Assembly (NCBI RefSeq): GCF_040459645.1
Contig: NZ_JARVHQ010000001.1
Location: forward strand, 2,294,001 to 2,358,000
Length of the DNA stretch: 64,000 bases
DNA from: Bacillus cereus group sp. RP43
Lineage (GTDB): Bacteria; Bacillota; Bacilli; Bacillales; Bacillaceae_G
Direction of reading: 5' to 3'
Below, in pieces: positions 43,382 to 53,785 of the stretch (positions within the stretch are counted from its first letter, which is position 1; each line of letters begins with the position of its first letter). Under the pieces are notes generated by a model. That model saw nothing but the letters and a program-made list of their open reading frames with translations, was not told the origin of the DNA and did no database searches. The position numbers and the translations under genes were made by a program.

Positions 43382-44944
43382 TTACAGCGCACCTGGGGCA
43401 ATCCACATATGTGATGTGAGGCCTTTATCAGCTAAAGAAAGTTGGCTAGCATACACTGTTTTCCATGTTTCATAGAACCCTTTATAAAGCTCATGATTTT
43501 CAGCGTTTGGCTTAAATGTGTTTTCCCACTGTACAAATTGTTCGGCAGTTTCTTCCATCGATTCAAAAATGCCAGCGCCAACTCCAGCGGCAATTGCCGT
43601 ACCTAAAGCAGCGGCTTCTTTTACAACGGGTACTTTAACAGGGATTCCTAGGACATCTGCTAGTATTTGTGGCCAAAGTTTTCCTTTAGCAGCGCCGCCA
43701 GCAAAAATCACTTCAGAAGGGAATTTCCCTGTGAGAGCCTCTATTAATTTCAAGTTGCCGAATGTAACGAAGGCGGCATTTTCTTCTATTGCGCGGAACA
43801 TTTCTTTTTTACCGCATTTTTCAGCATCTAAACTTAAATTTAAAAAGGATGGTGCAGCATGTCGCCAAGAAATATAGTTCATTACATTTGAAAAAATAGG
43901 GATTATACCGTGAGAGCCTATAGGAACATCTTTTGCTTGTTCTTCTAGTAATTCATAAGCATCTACGCCAAATTTTTCAGCAAGCCTTTTTTCTTCTTGG
44001 CAAAAAGCATCTCGAAACCATCTCATAACAAGGCCAGGGAAGAAAGCGATTGTTTCGTATTGCCATAGGTTAGGAATGACGTGACAATTTACACGAATCG
44101 CCGCATTTGGATCAGTTTCTGGTTTTGTTATATTTACTTCTTGTTGCCAAAAACTGCCCCCGCATATAAATGTTTGTTCAGGCTTTACAACTCCAGTTCC
44201 AAGCGATGCCATTTGTGCATCTCCGCCGCCAGCAACGATCGGTGTTCCTTCGTGTAATCCTGTTAATTCAGCACTTTGTTTTGTGATATTCCCGATAACT
44301 GTACCAGCTTCATTTACTTTTGGAGAAAAGGTTAGAGTAAGACCGCATTGCTTAGCAACACAGTTATCCCAAGCTCTATTTTGTAAATCGAATATACCGG
44401 ACGTACATCCATTTGAAGAATCAATTTGCAGTACGCCGCACAATTTATATAAAATCCAATCGTTTAACATTGTGAAAGAATGAATGTTTCTGTATACGTC
44501 TGGTTCATGTTTTTTAATCCAAAGTAAGCGAGGTAAAGCACCTAACGAAAAAGTTTGACCTGATTTTCTATATAAATCTTCTTCAATTTCGGAACGAATT
44601 TGTTTTAGCTCACTAACTTCCGCTGATGCGCGGCCATCAACATTTGCACAAGCCCATATTTCTTGCCCGTTTTTATCGTATAAAACAAAGCCCTCGCGCA
44701 TACTCGTTGCACTAATACCTTTAATAGAAGAGGGGGGCGTATTACTTTTTTGAAGTACTTCTTTCGTACATTTTTGAACGAGCGGCCAGTTTTCCATTAC
44801 ATCAAAATTCATAGAACCAGGGTAACGACTATCTGATTTATGAATCCATTCTTTTTGACTAACAGCAAGTTGATTACCGTTTAAATCAAAAAGAACTGCT
44901 CGAATGCTCCCTGTACCAGCGTCGTAAGCTAAAAGAGTAGACAT
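43382..44944 (-). CDS. lsrK: LsrK, autoinducer-2 kinase
   Basis: A 520-residue FGGY-family carbohydrate kinase that phosphorylates imported AI-2 so that it is trapped and can bind LsrR. The sequence opens LLAYDAGTGSIRAVLFDLNG and has GTPIVAGGGDAQMASLGTG near 237-255 and VIFAGGAAKGKLWPQILADV near 419, the FGGY signature region. Its ATG overlaps the lsrR stop by one base (TAATG), showing translational coupling. Confidence 0.93.
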   Translation of the reverse strand: MSTLLAYDAGTGSIRAVLFDLNGNQLAVSQKEWIHKSDSRYPGSMNFDVMENWPLVQKCTKEVLQKSNTPPSSIKGISATSMREGFVLYDKNGQEIWACANVDGRASAEVSELKQIRSEIEEDLYRKSGQTFSLGALPRLLWIKKHEPDVYRNIHSFTMLNDWILYKLCGVLQIDSSNGCTSGIFDLQNRAWDNCVAKQCGLTLTFSPKVNEAGTVIGNITKQSAELTGLHEGTPIVAGGGDAQMASLGTGVVKPEQTFICGGSFWQQEVNITKPETDPNAAIRVNCHVIPNLWQYETIAFFPGLVMRWFRDAFCQEEKRLAEKFGVDAYELLEEQAKDVPIGSHGIIPIFSNVMNYISWRHAAPSFLNLSLDAEKCGKKEMFRAIEENAAFVTFGNLKLIEALTGKFPSEVIFAGGAAKGKLWPQILADVLGIPVKVPVVKEAAALGTAIAAGVGAGIFESMEETAEQFVQWENTFKPNAENHELYKGFYETWKTVYASQLSLADKGLTSHMWIAPGAL

Positions 44945-45876
44945 TAAGAGTCACCTTCCTTTCTTATTAAGGAGAGGGCAGTTTCTTCATCGGTAATTAA
45001 TGTATGAATGAATTTCCCTTTTAAGGCGCCGTAAATTGCATCGATCTTTTCCGTGCCGCCAGCTACACCGACGACATGTTTCATATTTTGAAGAACAGAG
45101 AGTGGTGTGCCGATAAGACGGTTATGATGGAGAAGTTCTAATTGTTTTCCATCAGTATTATAAAATTGTCCTAAAATATCTCCTGCCCCGTTTTGACTAC
45201 GTATATAAGTCATTTCACGTAGTGTTAATTTTTCTTCTTTCACAATTGTGGCGTCTTGAGATAAACCGCCAATGCCAACTACTGCTGTATGAGCGAGTGA
45301 AGCGACGTGAAGCATATCTTTCACGCTCGGTTCAGATAGAATAATTTGCGTCATTTCGTTTGTCGATGTTAGAAAAGGGGTAGGAATAATATGAAGATCG
45401 CCTTGCATGTAGTTTAAATAGCTTTGGTTTCTTGGAACATAGTGGTTTACGCCTCCTGTAAGAGTAACGATTGAAAGATTCATAGAGCTATCAAAATGAA
45501 TGTTTTCTAGCATTTTACTTATCGTCTCTCCCCAGCCAATCCCAAGTAAATCTCCTTGTTGCAGATGAGTTTCTAAATATTGTGCGGCAGCTTTTCCGAG
45601 TGAACATGCATAATCTTCTGTTGGCGTTGGAATAACGAAAGCATCTTTGAGATGGAATTTTTTCATAAGGTCACGCTCGATGCTTAAACAGTGCAAACCA
45701 GTACCTTTTACGTGAAATGTGACGACACCTTCCGTCCGCGCTTTATCTAACAACCGAACGACTTTATTTCTTGAAATGTGAAGAAGTGAAGCAATTTCTT
45801 GCTGGGTTAATTGATCTTTATAATAGTACCAAGCTACTTTTGTTAACAAATTGTCTTCAAAGTTGAGCTGTGACAT
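44944..45876 (-). CDS. lsrR: LsrR, AI-2-responsive repressor (SorC/DeoR-like)
   Basis: A 310-residue SorC-family regulator. The HTH is LTQQEIASLLHISRNKVVRL (about 22-41), followed by a sugar-phosphate-binding domain with GIGWGETI (about 107), AVVGIGGLSQDATI and VVGVAGGTEKIDAIYGALKG. In its enterobacterial relatives phospho-AI-2 releases the protein from the lsr promoters. The ATG at 45876 is chosen because AAAGGG lies 9 nt upstream; in-frame starts at 45885 and 45897 overlap it. It is divergent from lsrA, so it can control both operons from the 197-bp spacer. Confidence 0.92.
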   Translation of the reverse strand: MSQLNFEDNLLTKVAWYYYKDQLTQQEIASLLHISRNKVVRLLDKARTEGVVTFHVKGTGLHCLSIERDLMKKFHLKDAFVIPTPTEDYACSLGKAAAQYLETHLQQGDLLGIGWGETISKMLENIHFDSSMNLSIVTLTGGVNHYVPRNQSYLNYMQGDLHIIPTPFLTSTNEMTQIILSEPSVKDMLHVASLAHTAVVGIGGLSQDATIVKEEKLTLREMTYIRSQNGAGDILGQFYNTDGKQLELLHHNRLIGTPLSVLQNMKHVVGVAGGTEKIDAIYGALKGKFIHTLITDEETALSLIRKEGDS

Positions 45877-45973
45877 ACTCTTCATCCCTTTCAACAATTG
45901 ACCACTGCTTAAACATATGTGTTCGTTATTTTGTTTATTCCAGTTGAAGGGATAAATAGTCCGGTGAAAAAAG

Positions 45974-46051
45974 TGTTCTAGATATGGAAAAAGAAATATA
46001 CAATGCTACAAAACAAGTAGAACAAAAAATCATTTTCTCAAAAAATGTTCT
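45974..46051. promoter_or_regulatory. Divergent lsr control region with three TGTTCT/AGAACA sites
   Basis: TGTTCT occurs at 45974-45979 and 46046-46051, and its inverse AGAACA at 46019-46024, within an A+T-rich spacer between divergent lsrR and lsrA. The copies carry related flanks (TGTTCTAGAT, GTAGAACAAA, TGTTCTGCAT). They are candidates for LsrR operators; binding is inferred only from position and repetition. Confidence 0.5.
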
Positions 46052-46073
46052 GCATAAAGGCAGGTGACAACAT

Positions 46074-47567
46074 GTGGAGAACGTGCCCTTATTCCAAGTT
46101 ACAAAGATGAGTAAATCATTTGCAGATCAACTAGTATTAAAAGAGGTGAATTTACAATTAGAGCCTGGAGATGTATACGCTTTAGTCGGAGGAAATGGTG
46201 CCGGGAAATCAACGTTAATGAAAATATTAACGGGTTTGTATTCATACGATGCTGGCAAGATGTATGTGAAAGGGGAAATACAACAGTTTTCAAACACAGC
46301 AGAAGCACATCAACATGGCATATATTTAATACCACAAGAGCCACTCATCTTTCCGCATATGACAATTGAAGAGAACATTTGTATCGGAATGAAAGCGAAA
46401 AAGAAAGAACTTCGAAATAAAATTAATAAGTTGCTAGAAGGCTTAGGTTGGAACATTCAACTTCAGAAGCTAGGGTTATCGTTATCCATTGCCCAGCAAC
46501 AATTAGTAGAAATATTGAGGGGATTAATAAGGGAAGCTGAGATTCTTATTCTAGATGAGCCAACATCGACATTAACAACTCACGAAATTAAGAGTCTTTT
46601 TGTGTTGATAAAAAGCTTAAGAGAAAAAGGAATTGGCATGATATACATTACGCATCGTTTTCCAGAAATCTTTGAAATTGCAAATAAAGTAGCGATTTTG
46701 CGTGACGGTATGATTGTAAGTCAAGGGGATGTATCAAGCTATACATATGACATGCTAATGGAGGGGTTATTACCGAAAGGTTATAAACTTGAGGAGAAGA
46801 AAGAAATCGCGCAAGAAGAAATAGAGCATTCGGAAAAAGTATTAGATGTCATGAATGCGTCTAGTTATGCTTTTCAAAATGTATCATTAACTGTACACGC
46901 TGGAGAAATTGTCGGGATTTCAGGTATTGTCGGATCAGGTAGGACTGAATTAGCTGAATCAATATTTGGATTAATGCCTTTGAAATCAGGTTCCGTTTTA
47001 TTAGAGGGAAAATCCATTACGAAGTATTCGGTACATAAGCGAATAAAGGAAGGTATGGTGTATGTACCGGAGGACCGAGCAGGGAATGGTATATTTTCAA
47101 TTGCGTCTGTTAAGGAAAATATAACATCTGCATCTTTAAAAAGTATGAGTAGCTTCTTTTTAAACAACAAAAAAGAAAGCGCTTTATCAGAGTTGTATAT
47201 AAAACAGTTTCAAATTGTTGTCCCTCATATGAATGAGAAAATGACGTCTTTATCAGGTGGGAACCAACAGAGGGTCGTGCTAGCGAAATATCTTGCATGT
47301 AATCCGAAAGTGATTATTCTTGATGAACCGACCCGCGGTATTGATGCGAAAGCAAGACTAGAGGTATACGAAACGATACAAAGTTTGAAGAGAGAGGGAC
47401 TTGCGATCATATTAATCTCTTCAGATGTAGAAGAAATTGTTCAATTAGCGAATCGGGTATATGTGATGAGAAACGGAGAATTCGTCTCTCATTTAGAGAA
47501 GAAGGAAATTTGTATTGATGAAGTTACACGCCTTGCGTACGGAGGAAAGGGAGGTGTAACGGAGTGA
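46074..47567 (+). CDS. lsrA: LsrA, AI-2 importer ATPase
   Basis: A 497-residue ATPase with two tandem ABC domains, as in ribose/AI-2 importers. The first half has Walker A VGGNGAGKSTLMK (about 38-50) and LILDEPTSTL. The second has a degenerate Walker A in GIVGSGRTELAE (about 283-294), the signature LSGGNQQRVVLAKYL and VIILDEPTRGIDAKA. The start is a GTG following AGGTG; the neighbouring ATG at 46072 is in another frame. It overlaps lsrC by 4 nt. Confidence 0.93.
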   Translation: MENVPLFQVTKMSKSFADQLVLKEVNLQLEPGDVYALVGGNGAGKSTLMKILTGLYSYDAGKMYVKGEIQQFSNTAEAHQHGIYLIPQEPLIFPHMTIEENICIGMKAKKKELRNKINKLLEGLGWNIQLQKLGLSLSIAQQQLVEILRGLIREAEILILDEPTSTLTTHEIKSLFVLIKSLREKGIGMIYITHRFPEIFEIANKVAILRDGMIVSQGDVSSYTYDMLMEGLLPKGYKLEEKKEIAQEEIEHSEKVLDVMNASSYAFQNVSLTVHAGEIVGISGIVGSGRTELAESIFGLMPLKSGSVLLEGKSITKYSVHKRIKEGMVYVPEDRAGNGIFSIASVKENITSASLKSMSSFFLNNKKESALSELYIKQFQIVVPHMNEKMTSLSGGNQQRVVLAKYLACNPKVIILDEPTRGIDAKARLEVYETIQSLKREGLAIILISSDVEEIVQLANRVYVMRNGEFVSHLEKKEICIDEVTRLAYGGKGGVTE

Positions 47568-48532
47568 AGCGTTTATTTAAAATGCATGAGACGTCTATTA
47601 TTATTTTATTACTTCTTTACATAGCCTTCGTTGGAGTAATGAATCCGAGTTTTGTGCAGTTTAGCTCTTTATCTTTAATTATGAAATCAAGCGTTATTTT
47701 AGTTATTTTGGCAATTGGTCAATCTTTCGTATTGTTTACGAAAAATATAGATGTATCAGTAGGATCTATCATGGGATTAAGCGCTGCGGTTTGTGGGATG
47801 TTGTTAACAGATGGATACAGTGCTTTTATTTCGATATTTGCGGCAATTATATTTGGTGCTCTTATTGGTATGGTAAACGGAATTGGCGTTACGAAATTTC
47901 GAGTGCCAGCCATCATTATGACATTAGGAATGCTCGGTATTATTAGAGGTGCAATGTTAATATTTACGGGCGGAAAGTGGATTGAAGATATTCCGAATGA
48001 GTATAAACAAATTGCTTCTATTATGATGTTAGGTATTCCGATAACGGTATGGACCGTTCTTATCATATTACTACTACTATATTTCTTTTTAATGAAAGTT
48101 CAAATTGGAAGATATTTTTATGCGGTCGGTGATAATGAAGATGGTGCAAGGCTTATTGGAATACATGTAGATAAAGTGAAAATATACGCGTTTATCATAT
48201 CAGGCATAAGCGCTGGGCTCGCTGGATGTATATTCGTAATGAATATTGGATTCGTTCCAAATCAAACAGGTACAGGAATAGAATTGCAAGTTATCGCCGC
48301 TGCTGTTTTAGGTGGTATTCATTTAAAAGGAGGAACAGGCTCTATATTTGGAGCGGCATTAGGTGCATTCTTCTTAGAAGTGATAAGCAGTTCACTCGTC
48401 TTTTTAAAAATACCTGCATTTTGGAATAGTGCTATTTCAGGATTTTTACTTCTACTCATCATCGTATTAGATAGTGTCTTAAAAAAATGGAAGAAACTCC
48501 GGCAATTAGAAGAAAGGAGGGTGAATCTATGA
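47564..48532 (+). CDS. lsrC: LsrC, AI-2 importer permease
   Basis: A 322-residue permease of the RbsC/AraH family with about nine helices. It has the family segment [20 protein letters not shown] (about 62-81) and GGIHLKGGTGSIFGAALGAF near 248, the conserved cytoplasmic loop that contacts the ATPase. GTG start (GTGA overlap with lsrA). It forms a heterodimeric channel with LsrD. Confidence 0.92.
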   Translation: MKRLFKMHETSIIILLLLYIAFVGVMNPSFVQFSSLSLIMKSSVILVILAIGQSFVLFTKNIDVSVGSIMGLSAAVCGMLLTDGYSAFISIFAAIIFGALIGMVNGIGVTKFRVPAIIMTLGMLGIIRGAMLIFTGGKWIEDIPNEYKQIASIMMLGIPITVWTVLIILLLLYFFLMKVQIGRYFYAVGDNEDGARLIGIHVDKVKIYAFIISGISAGLAGCIFVMNIGFVPNQTGTGIELQVIAAAVLGGIHLKGGTGSIFGAALGAFFLEVISSSLVFLKIPAFWNSAISGFLLLLIIVLDSVLKKWKKLRQLEERRVNL

Positions 48533-49527
48533 AAGGAATACGTAGCTTGTATAGATGGGAAGGGGTTCTTCTCATATTGCTTCTCGTAGAATTCATTCTC
48601 TTTAGTTTCATAAATAGTGATTTCTTAAACATTAGTAACCTCCTTTTTAGTATGAACGATTTCCTCATTATTTCAATCGCGGCTATTCCGATGACATTTG
48701 TTATTGTAACCGGTGGAATTGATGTATCAGTAGGATCTATTATGGGACTTACTTCGATTCTTATCGGAGTATTTTGGATGAATGGCATGCCTATACTGTT
48801 GGCCGTTATCATTGCGCTCGTAGTAAGTTGTATAGCGGGCGGATTAAATGGACTTATTATAAAAATGACAGATGTAGAACCTCTTGTTGTTACACTTGGA
48901 ACGATGTTTTTATATGCGGGAATCGCCCTTGTTATTTCAGGTGGTTCGGGTGCAGCGGGCTATGAAGGAATAAGTGGTTTACCAGATTCGTATGTGCAAC
49001 TGGCAAATGGTAGTTTTATCGGTATACCTAATCTATTATGGCTCCTTGTCATTTTAACGATAGTATTTACGATATTGTTTCACCGTACAACATATGGTCG
49101 CTACGCAAAATTAACTGGCGTAAATGAAAGTACGGCGAAATATTCCGGTATTCGAACGAAGAAAGTAGTGATTATTGCTTACGTACTTTCTGGGTTAGGT
49201 GGTGGATTAGGAGGAGCTTTCTTAACAGCTTATTTCGGTTCTGCTCGTGCTGATATTGGAAGTGAAACGATTTTGCCAGTTATTACGGCAGTTGTATTAG
49301 GCGGCACACTTATTACGGGCGGAAAAGGGAGTATTATTGGGACGGTACTAGCGAGTATTTTTATAGGACTCATGCAGTACGGTTTGCAAATGACGGGCTT
49401 AACGAATGAACAATCAAATGTAGTAATAGGTATTATCCTTATTATTTCTGTTATTATGAGACATTTCAAATTACAACGATTCACTACGGGGAAAAGAAGG
49501 AATTTGCATAAGGGGGAAATGTCATGA
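48529..49527 (+). CDS. lsrD: LsrD, AI-2 importer permease
   Basis: A 332-residue RbsC-like permease. [20 protein letters not shown] (about 63-82) and [20 protein letters not shown] (about 256) mirror LsrC. The start ATG at 48529 overlaps the lsrC stop as ATGA and has GGAGG 7 nt before it, so the longer open frame from 48487 is not used. It ends with ATGA overlapping lsrB. Confidence 0.92.
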   Translation: MKGIRSLYRWEGVLLILLLVEFILFSFINSDFLNISNLLFSMNDFLIISIAAIPMTFVIVTGGIDVSVGSIMGLTSILIGVFWMNGMPILLAVIIALVVSCIAGGLNGLIIKMTDVEPLVVTLGTMFLYAGIALVISGGSGAAGYEGISGLPDSYVQLANGSFIGIPNLLWLLVILTIVFTILFHRTTYGRYAKLTGVNESTAKYSGIRTKKVVIIAYVLSGLGGGLGGAFLTAYFGSARADIGSETILPVITAVVLGGTLITGGKGSIIGTVLASIFIGLMQYGLQMTGLTNEQSNVVIGIILIISVIMRHFKLQRFTTGKRRNLHKGEMS

Positions 49528-50567
49528 AGAGAAAACTGGGGATTGTTATGATTATGTGTATTTGTTTAATCGGTTTAATTGCTTGTTCTAGCCAAACAGC
49601 GGATAAGAAAAAAGCAGATGATGTAAAATTTGCGTTCATTCCGAAATTAACGGGAGTTGGCTTCTTCACATCAGGCGGTGAAGGTGCAAAAGAGATGGGG
49701 GATAAGTTAGGTGTACAGGTGAAGTACGATGGACCGTCTGAGGCGAGTGTATCAGGGCAAGTAAAATATATAAACAATTTCATTAATCAAAACTACGATG
49801 CAATTATGGTTTCATCTACGTCAGTTGATGGTCTCTCGCAATCACTGCAACGTGCAAAGAAAAAGGGGATGACTGTATTAACGTGGGATTCTGATGTGAA
49901 TCCGAAAGACCGTTCGTTTTATATTAGCCAAGGTACACCAGATCAACTTGCAAATTTATTAATAGAAATGACATCTAAGCAAATTGGAGATAAAGGGAAG
50001 GTCGCATTCTTTTATTCAAGCCCAACTGTAACAGATCAAAACCAATGGGTAACGAAGGCGAAAGAGATTATAAAAGAGAAATACCCGAACTGGGAAATTG
50101 TAACGACGCAATATGGTGAAAATAATGCACAAAAATCTTTATCAGTAGGGGAGAGTATTTTAAAAACGTATCCGGATATTAACGCAGTAATATGTCCAGA
50201 TGCAACAGCACTTCCAGCGATGGCGCAAGCAGCTGAAAATTTGAAAATGGATAAAAAAGTAGTCGTAACTGGTTTTTCGACACCGAATGTTATGCGTGAT
50301 TATGTAAAACGAGGAACGGTACAACAATTTGGATTATGGGATGTAAAACAACAAGGTGCACTCGCAACGTATGTCGCAAATGAAATTGTTGTAAAAGGGA
50401 AAAAATTAAAAGTAGGCGATAGCTTCGAAGTAAAAGGAATCGGCAAAGTGAAAGTAGAACCAAACTCTATTCAAGGGTATGACTATGAGGCAGCAGGAAA
50501 CGGTATTATCGTACTTCCTGAACGAGTTGTATTTACGAAGGATAATATTGATAAATATAATTTCTAG
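49524..50567 (+). CDS. lsrB: LsrB, AI-2-binding lipoprotein
   Basis: A 347-residue periplasmic-type binding protein, here a lipoprotein (lipobox LIAC, cysteine at 21). The mature part starts [20 protein letters not shown] with residues known to line the AI-2 pocket in LsrB proteins (Lys-Leu-Thr-Gly...Phe-Phe), and continues with [15 protein letters not shown] and a [11 protein letters not shown] segment, typical of ligand-binding LsrB proteins. It delivers AI-2 from outside to LsrCD. It is last in lsrACDB. Confidence 0.93.
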   Translation: MKRKLGIVMIMCICLIGLIACSSQTADKKKADDVKFAFIPKLTGVGFFTSGGEGAKEMGDKLGVQVKYDGPSEASVSGQVKYINNFINQNYDAIMVSSTSVDGLSQSLQRAKKKGMTVLTWDSDVNPKDRSFYISQGTPDQLANLLIEMTSKQIGDKGKVAFFYSSPTVTDQNQWVTKAKEIIKEKYPNWEIVTTQYGENNAQKSLSVGESILKTYPDINAVICPDATALPAMAQAAENLKMDKKVVVTGFSTPNVMRDYVKRGTVQQFGLWDVKQQGALATYVANEIVVKGKKLKVGDSFEVKGIGKVKVEPNSIQGYDYEAAGNGIIVLPERVVFTKDNIDKYNF

Positions 50568-50644
50568 TTGAGAGTTAACGGAGGTTTTTCATTTCTTGTC
50601 GAATTGCTGATATAATTTTAGTCACTATATTTCTTCGTCAAACA

Positions 50645-50683
50645 TAATAAAAACGTCCGAATATATCGGACGTTTTTATTATG
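50645..50683. terminator. Bidirectional terminator, lsrB/mqo
   Basis: AATAAAAACGTCCGA and TCGGACGTTTTTATT form a 15-bp stem with T runs on both strands. Confidence 0.92.
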
Positions 50684-50703
50684 TCGTTTTTTTAATCTAT
50701 TCA

Positions 50704-52206
50704 TTAATTGTGAACAGCTTCTTTTTCATTTAACCCAAGTGTGCGTCCTGTTGAAGCGTGAAGTTCTTGGAACAGTCTTGGATTTTCCGTAAGTGATATA
50801 CCATATGAAGGAATCATTTCTTTTATCTTTGGCTCCCATGCTAGTATACGTTCTGGGAAGCATTTTTCTAATACTTCAAGCATAACGTGAACAGCAGTAG
50901 AAGCACCTGGAGAAGCACCAAGTAACGCAGCGATTGATCCGTCATTTGCACTAACAACTTCTGTACCAAATTGAAGTGTTCCTTTACCACCTGCGTCAGT
51001 ATCTTTAATTACTTGCACACGTTGTCCAGCAACGACAGTATCCCAATCTTCACTTTTAGCGTTCGGAATAAACTCACGTAATTCTTCCATACGCTTTTCG
51101 TGTGATAACATGACTTGTTGGATTAAGTATTTTGTTAATCCCATTTCTTTTACACCGGCTGCTAACATCGTTAAGACGTTATTCGGTTTTACAGAGCCAA
51201 TTAAATCAAGATTTGAGCCAGTTTTTAAGAATTTAGGTGAGAAACCTGCAAATGGTCCAAACAGTAAAGCTTTTTTGTTGTCTATATATCTTGTATCAAG
51301 GTGAGGTACAGACATTGGCGGAGCGCCAACTTTAGCTTTTCCGTATACTTTTGCATGATGCTGCTCTACAACTTTTTGGTTTTTACATACCATAAATAGT
51401 CCACTTACTGGGAATCCTCCAATATGTTTTGATTCAGGAATACCAGTTTTCTGAAGTAGAGGTAGACTACCGCCACCGCCGCCGATAAAGACAAATTTTG
51501 CAGTATGATGCTCGATTTTACCACTATTCATATCGTGTACTTTTACTTCCCACAAACCATTTTTCGTGCGTTTAATATTTTCGACACTATGTTTGTAGTT
51601 TAGTTCGACATTTTTAGTTTGTAAGTAATCAAACAACATGCGTGTTAATGCACCAAAGTTAACATCTGTTCCAGAGTCAATCTTCGTTGCAGCCATCGGT
51701 TCATCAGGTGTACGGCCTTCCATTATGAGCGGAAGCCAATTTTTTAATGTTTCAGGAGCATCAGAAAACTCCATTCCTTGAAACAGTGGATTTTTTGAAA
51801 GCGCTTCAAAACGGTTTTTTAGAAACTCTACATTTTTTTCCCCTTCTACTAAACTCATATGAGGAAGTGGCATAATGAAATCTTGTGGATTACGAATTAA
51901 TTTGCTTTTTACAAGATATGCCCAAAATTGTCTTGAAAGCTGGAATTGCTCATTCACTTTTACAGCCTTACTAATATCTATAGATCCGTCAGATTTTTCG
52001 GAAGTATAGTTCAGTTCGCATAGCGCAGAATGCCCTGTACCTGCATTATTCCATTCGTTAGAGCTTTCTTCCCCGGCACTTGCGAGTTTTTCAAAAACTT
52101 TAATTTCCCATTCAGGTGCTAATTCTTTTAGTAATGAGCCTAACGTTGCACTCATAATTCCTGCACCAATTAAGATAACGTCTGTTTTTTGCTGCATGTT
52201 GCTCAT
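50704..52206 (-). CDS. mqo: Malate:quinone oxidoreductase
   Basis: A 500-residue FAD-dependent, membrane-associated enzyme oxidising malate to oxaloacetate with quinone as acceptor. It has the N-terminal FAD motif [20 protein letters not shown] (about 8-27), the Mqo signatures [19 protein letters not shown] (about 49-67), [20 protein letters not shown] and a C-terminal [26 protein letters not shown] lies 6 nt before the ATG at 52206; the extra 38 codons of the open frame overlap hairpin DNA and are not family-like. It is a single gene with an intrinsic terminator. Confidence 0.95.
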   Translation of the reverse strand: MSNMQQKTDVILIGAGIMSATLGSLLKELAPEWEIKVFEKLASAGEESSNEWNNAGTGHSALCELNYTSEKSDGSIDISKAVKVNEQFQLSRQFWAYLVKSKLIRNPQDFIMPLPHMSLVEGEKNVEFLKNRFEALSKNPLFQGMEFSDAPETLKNWLPLIMEGRTPDEPMAATKIDSGTDVNFGALTRMLFDYLQTKNVELNYKHSVENIKRTKNGLWEVKVHDMNSGKIEHHTAKFVFIGGGGGSLPLLQKTGIPESKHIGGFPVSGLFMVCKNQKVVEQHHAKVYGKAKVGAPPMSVPHLDTRYIDNKKALLFGPFAGFSPKFLKTGSNLDLIGSVKPNNVLTMLAAGVKEMGLTKYLIQQVMLSHEKRMEELREFIPNAKSEDWDTVVAGQRVQVIKDTDAGGKGTLQFGTEVVSANDGSIAALLGASPGASTAVHVMLEVLEKCFPERILAWEPKIKEMIPSYGISLTENPRLFQELHASTGRTLGLNEKEAVHN

Positions 52207-52627
52207 GATAATCTCTCCATCCCCTATATTGGCAAAAAAGAGTAGGTGTTTTCTATGTCTAAGCCGTAAAAGAGAAACACCGCCTAGGCCCCACCTAGGT
52301 GTATACCTTTTTTGTCTCAATTATATAACCATCTCATACTCTATTATAATAATTAATAGACTAAAATATCTAGTGTTATCTGATAATTTTAAACTATTTA
52401 ACGTTTTATTTCATAGAATTCTTCTGTCATAAGGGTAAAAAGCATAGTAGTAAAGCGGAATTTGGAGAAGAATTCCAATTTGATGTTATCCCGGAAAAAC
52501 TTCTATTTTTATGTTTTATCTTTGGAAACTAGTGAAATTCTATTTTTGTAACATCTAATTTGAAAAAATAGAGTAAATAACAAACAAATGATAAGATTAT
52601 TCTGAAAATAAAACAGGAGGGATACCA
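52207..52627. other. Divergent spacer between mqo and a DUF2332 gene
   Basis: On the minus strand, ACACC...TAGG and CCTAGGCGGTGT at about 52272-52304 can form a hairpin followed by TTTCTCTTTT, a possible leader or attenuator of mqo. GGAATT/AATTCC at 52457-52476 is a second short inverted repeat. No coding sequence is supported. Confidence 0.4.
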
Positions 52628-53674
52628 ATGCTTACAAAAGAAAAAATAGCAAACTTATTTCGAAATTTTTCTACGAATGAATGTAAAGGATCGAGTCCTT
52701 TATACGAATACTTATCAATAAAAATTTCTGAAGATGAGGAAGTTCTTACGTTAGCTTCCTACGCAAAACCTGGTCAACCGGTTCCGAACTTATTAGTAGG
52801 TGCGGTCCATTATTTATTGTTAAAAGGAAAAGAGCACAGTTTAAAAAACTATTATCAAAGTTTAGTTGGAAATGCTCATATAAATTTTGAAAATGCCTTT
52901 TACCAATTTAAAGATTTTTGCCATGTATATAGAGAAGAAATTATCTCTTTATTACAAACGAAACTTGTTCAAACGAATGAAGTAAGACGATGTGCCTATT
53001 TATATCCAAGTTTCTGTTACATATTTAACAAAGTGAACAAACCATTGGCGTTAATAGAAATTGGTACAAGTGCGGGATTACAACTATTTTGGGATCAATA
53101 TCGTTATTCATATGGAACAGAAGAAGTGTATGGAAATAGACAATCAAATGTTCATTTACAATCAGAAATAAAAGGGGAAAAGAAGCCATCCTTTTTAAAA
53201 CAAAGTCCACCTGTTGTAGAAAGAATCGGACTAGATTTACATGTGAACGATTTAAATGATGACGAAGATTATTTATGGTTACGCGCGCTTATTTGGCCAG
53301 AACATAAAGAAAGACTTGAATTATTCGATCAAGCAGCAACGCTTGTAAAAGAAAAATCAGTGCAATTAATTGAAGGGGACGGTGTAGCACTTCTTCCGGC
53401 CATTGCAAATCAAATAAGGGAAGATGCTGTAATCTGTATTTTCCATACACATGTAGCAAACCAAATACCTGAAAATGTAAAACATACGCTAGAAAAACAA
53501 ATTAAAGAAATTGGTGCAAAACGTGATGTATTCCACCTATATAACAACATGTGGGACCGGGACCTTCATATTGATTATTATATTAACGGAAACGAATATT
53601 GTGAAACTGTTGGGGAAACGGAAGGGCATGGGAGATGGTTTAGTTGGAAGTTGGGGGATGAGACGCTTTGTTAA
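52628..53674 (+). CDS. DUF2332 family protein
   Basis: A 348-residue soluble protein. Segments such as LTLASYAKPGQPVPNLLVGA (about 40-59), ALIEIGTSAGLQLFWDQYRY (about 141-160, like a methyltransferase glycine loop) and VICIFHTHVANQIP (about 275) match the DUF2332 family, which has a Rossmann-like fold related to methyltransferases. The function is not established. AGGAGG lies before the ATG. It is a single gene without a clear terminator. Confidence 0.82.
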   Translation: MLTKEKIANLFRNFSTNECKGSSPLYEYLSIKISEDEEVLTLASYAKPGQPVPNLLVGAVHYLLLKGKEHSLKNYYQSLVGNAHINFENAFYQFKDFCHVYREEIISLLQTKLVQTNEVRRCAYLYPSFCYIFNKVNKPLALIEIGTSAGLQLFWDQYRYSYGTEEVYGNRQSNVHLQSEIKGEKKPSFLKQSPPVVERIGLDLHVNDLNDDEDYLWLRALIWPEHKERLELFDQAATLVKEKSVQLIEGDGVALLPAIANQIREDAVICIFHTHVANQIPENVKHTLEKQIKEIGAKRDVFHLYNNMWDRDLHIDYYINGNEYCETVGETEGHGRWFSWKLGDETLC

Positions 53675-53785
53675 TGTAATCCTATAGGATGGGGACTTTT
53701 TGTTTTAAAATTAAAAACTTTTGATTAATATGATAATAATTTATGATATGTTGTATATAAGGATAAAATAAAAAGGATGATAAGC

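Noticed and set aside
43518..43877. 119-codon plus-strand frame inside lsrK
   Set aside because: It lies wholly within the well-conserved FGGY kinase gene on the other strand, and its composition is that of a reverse-frame reading.
52207..52320. N-terminal extension of mqo to 52320
   Set aside because: The added residues are not family-like, the DNA folds into a hairpin, and GGAGAG sits at normal distance from ATG 52206.
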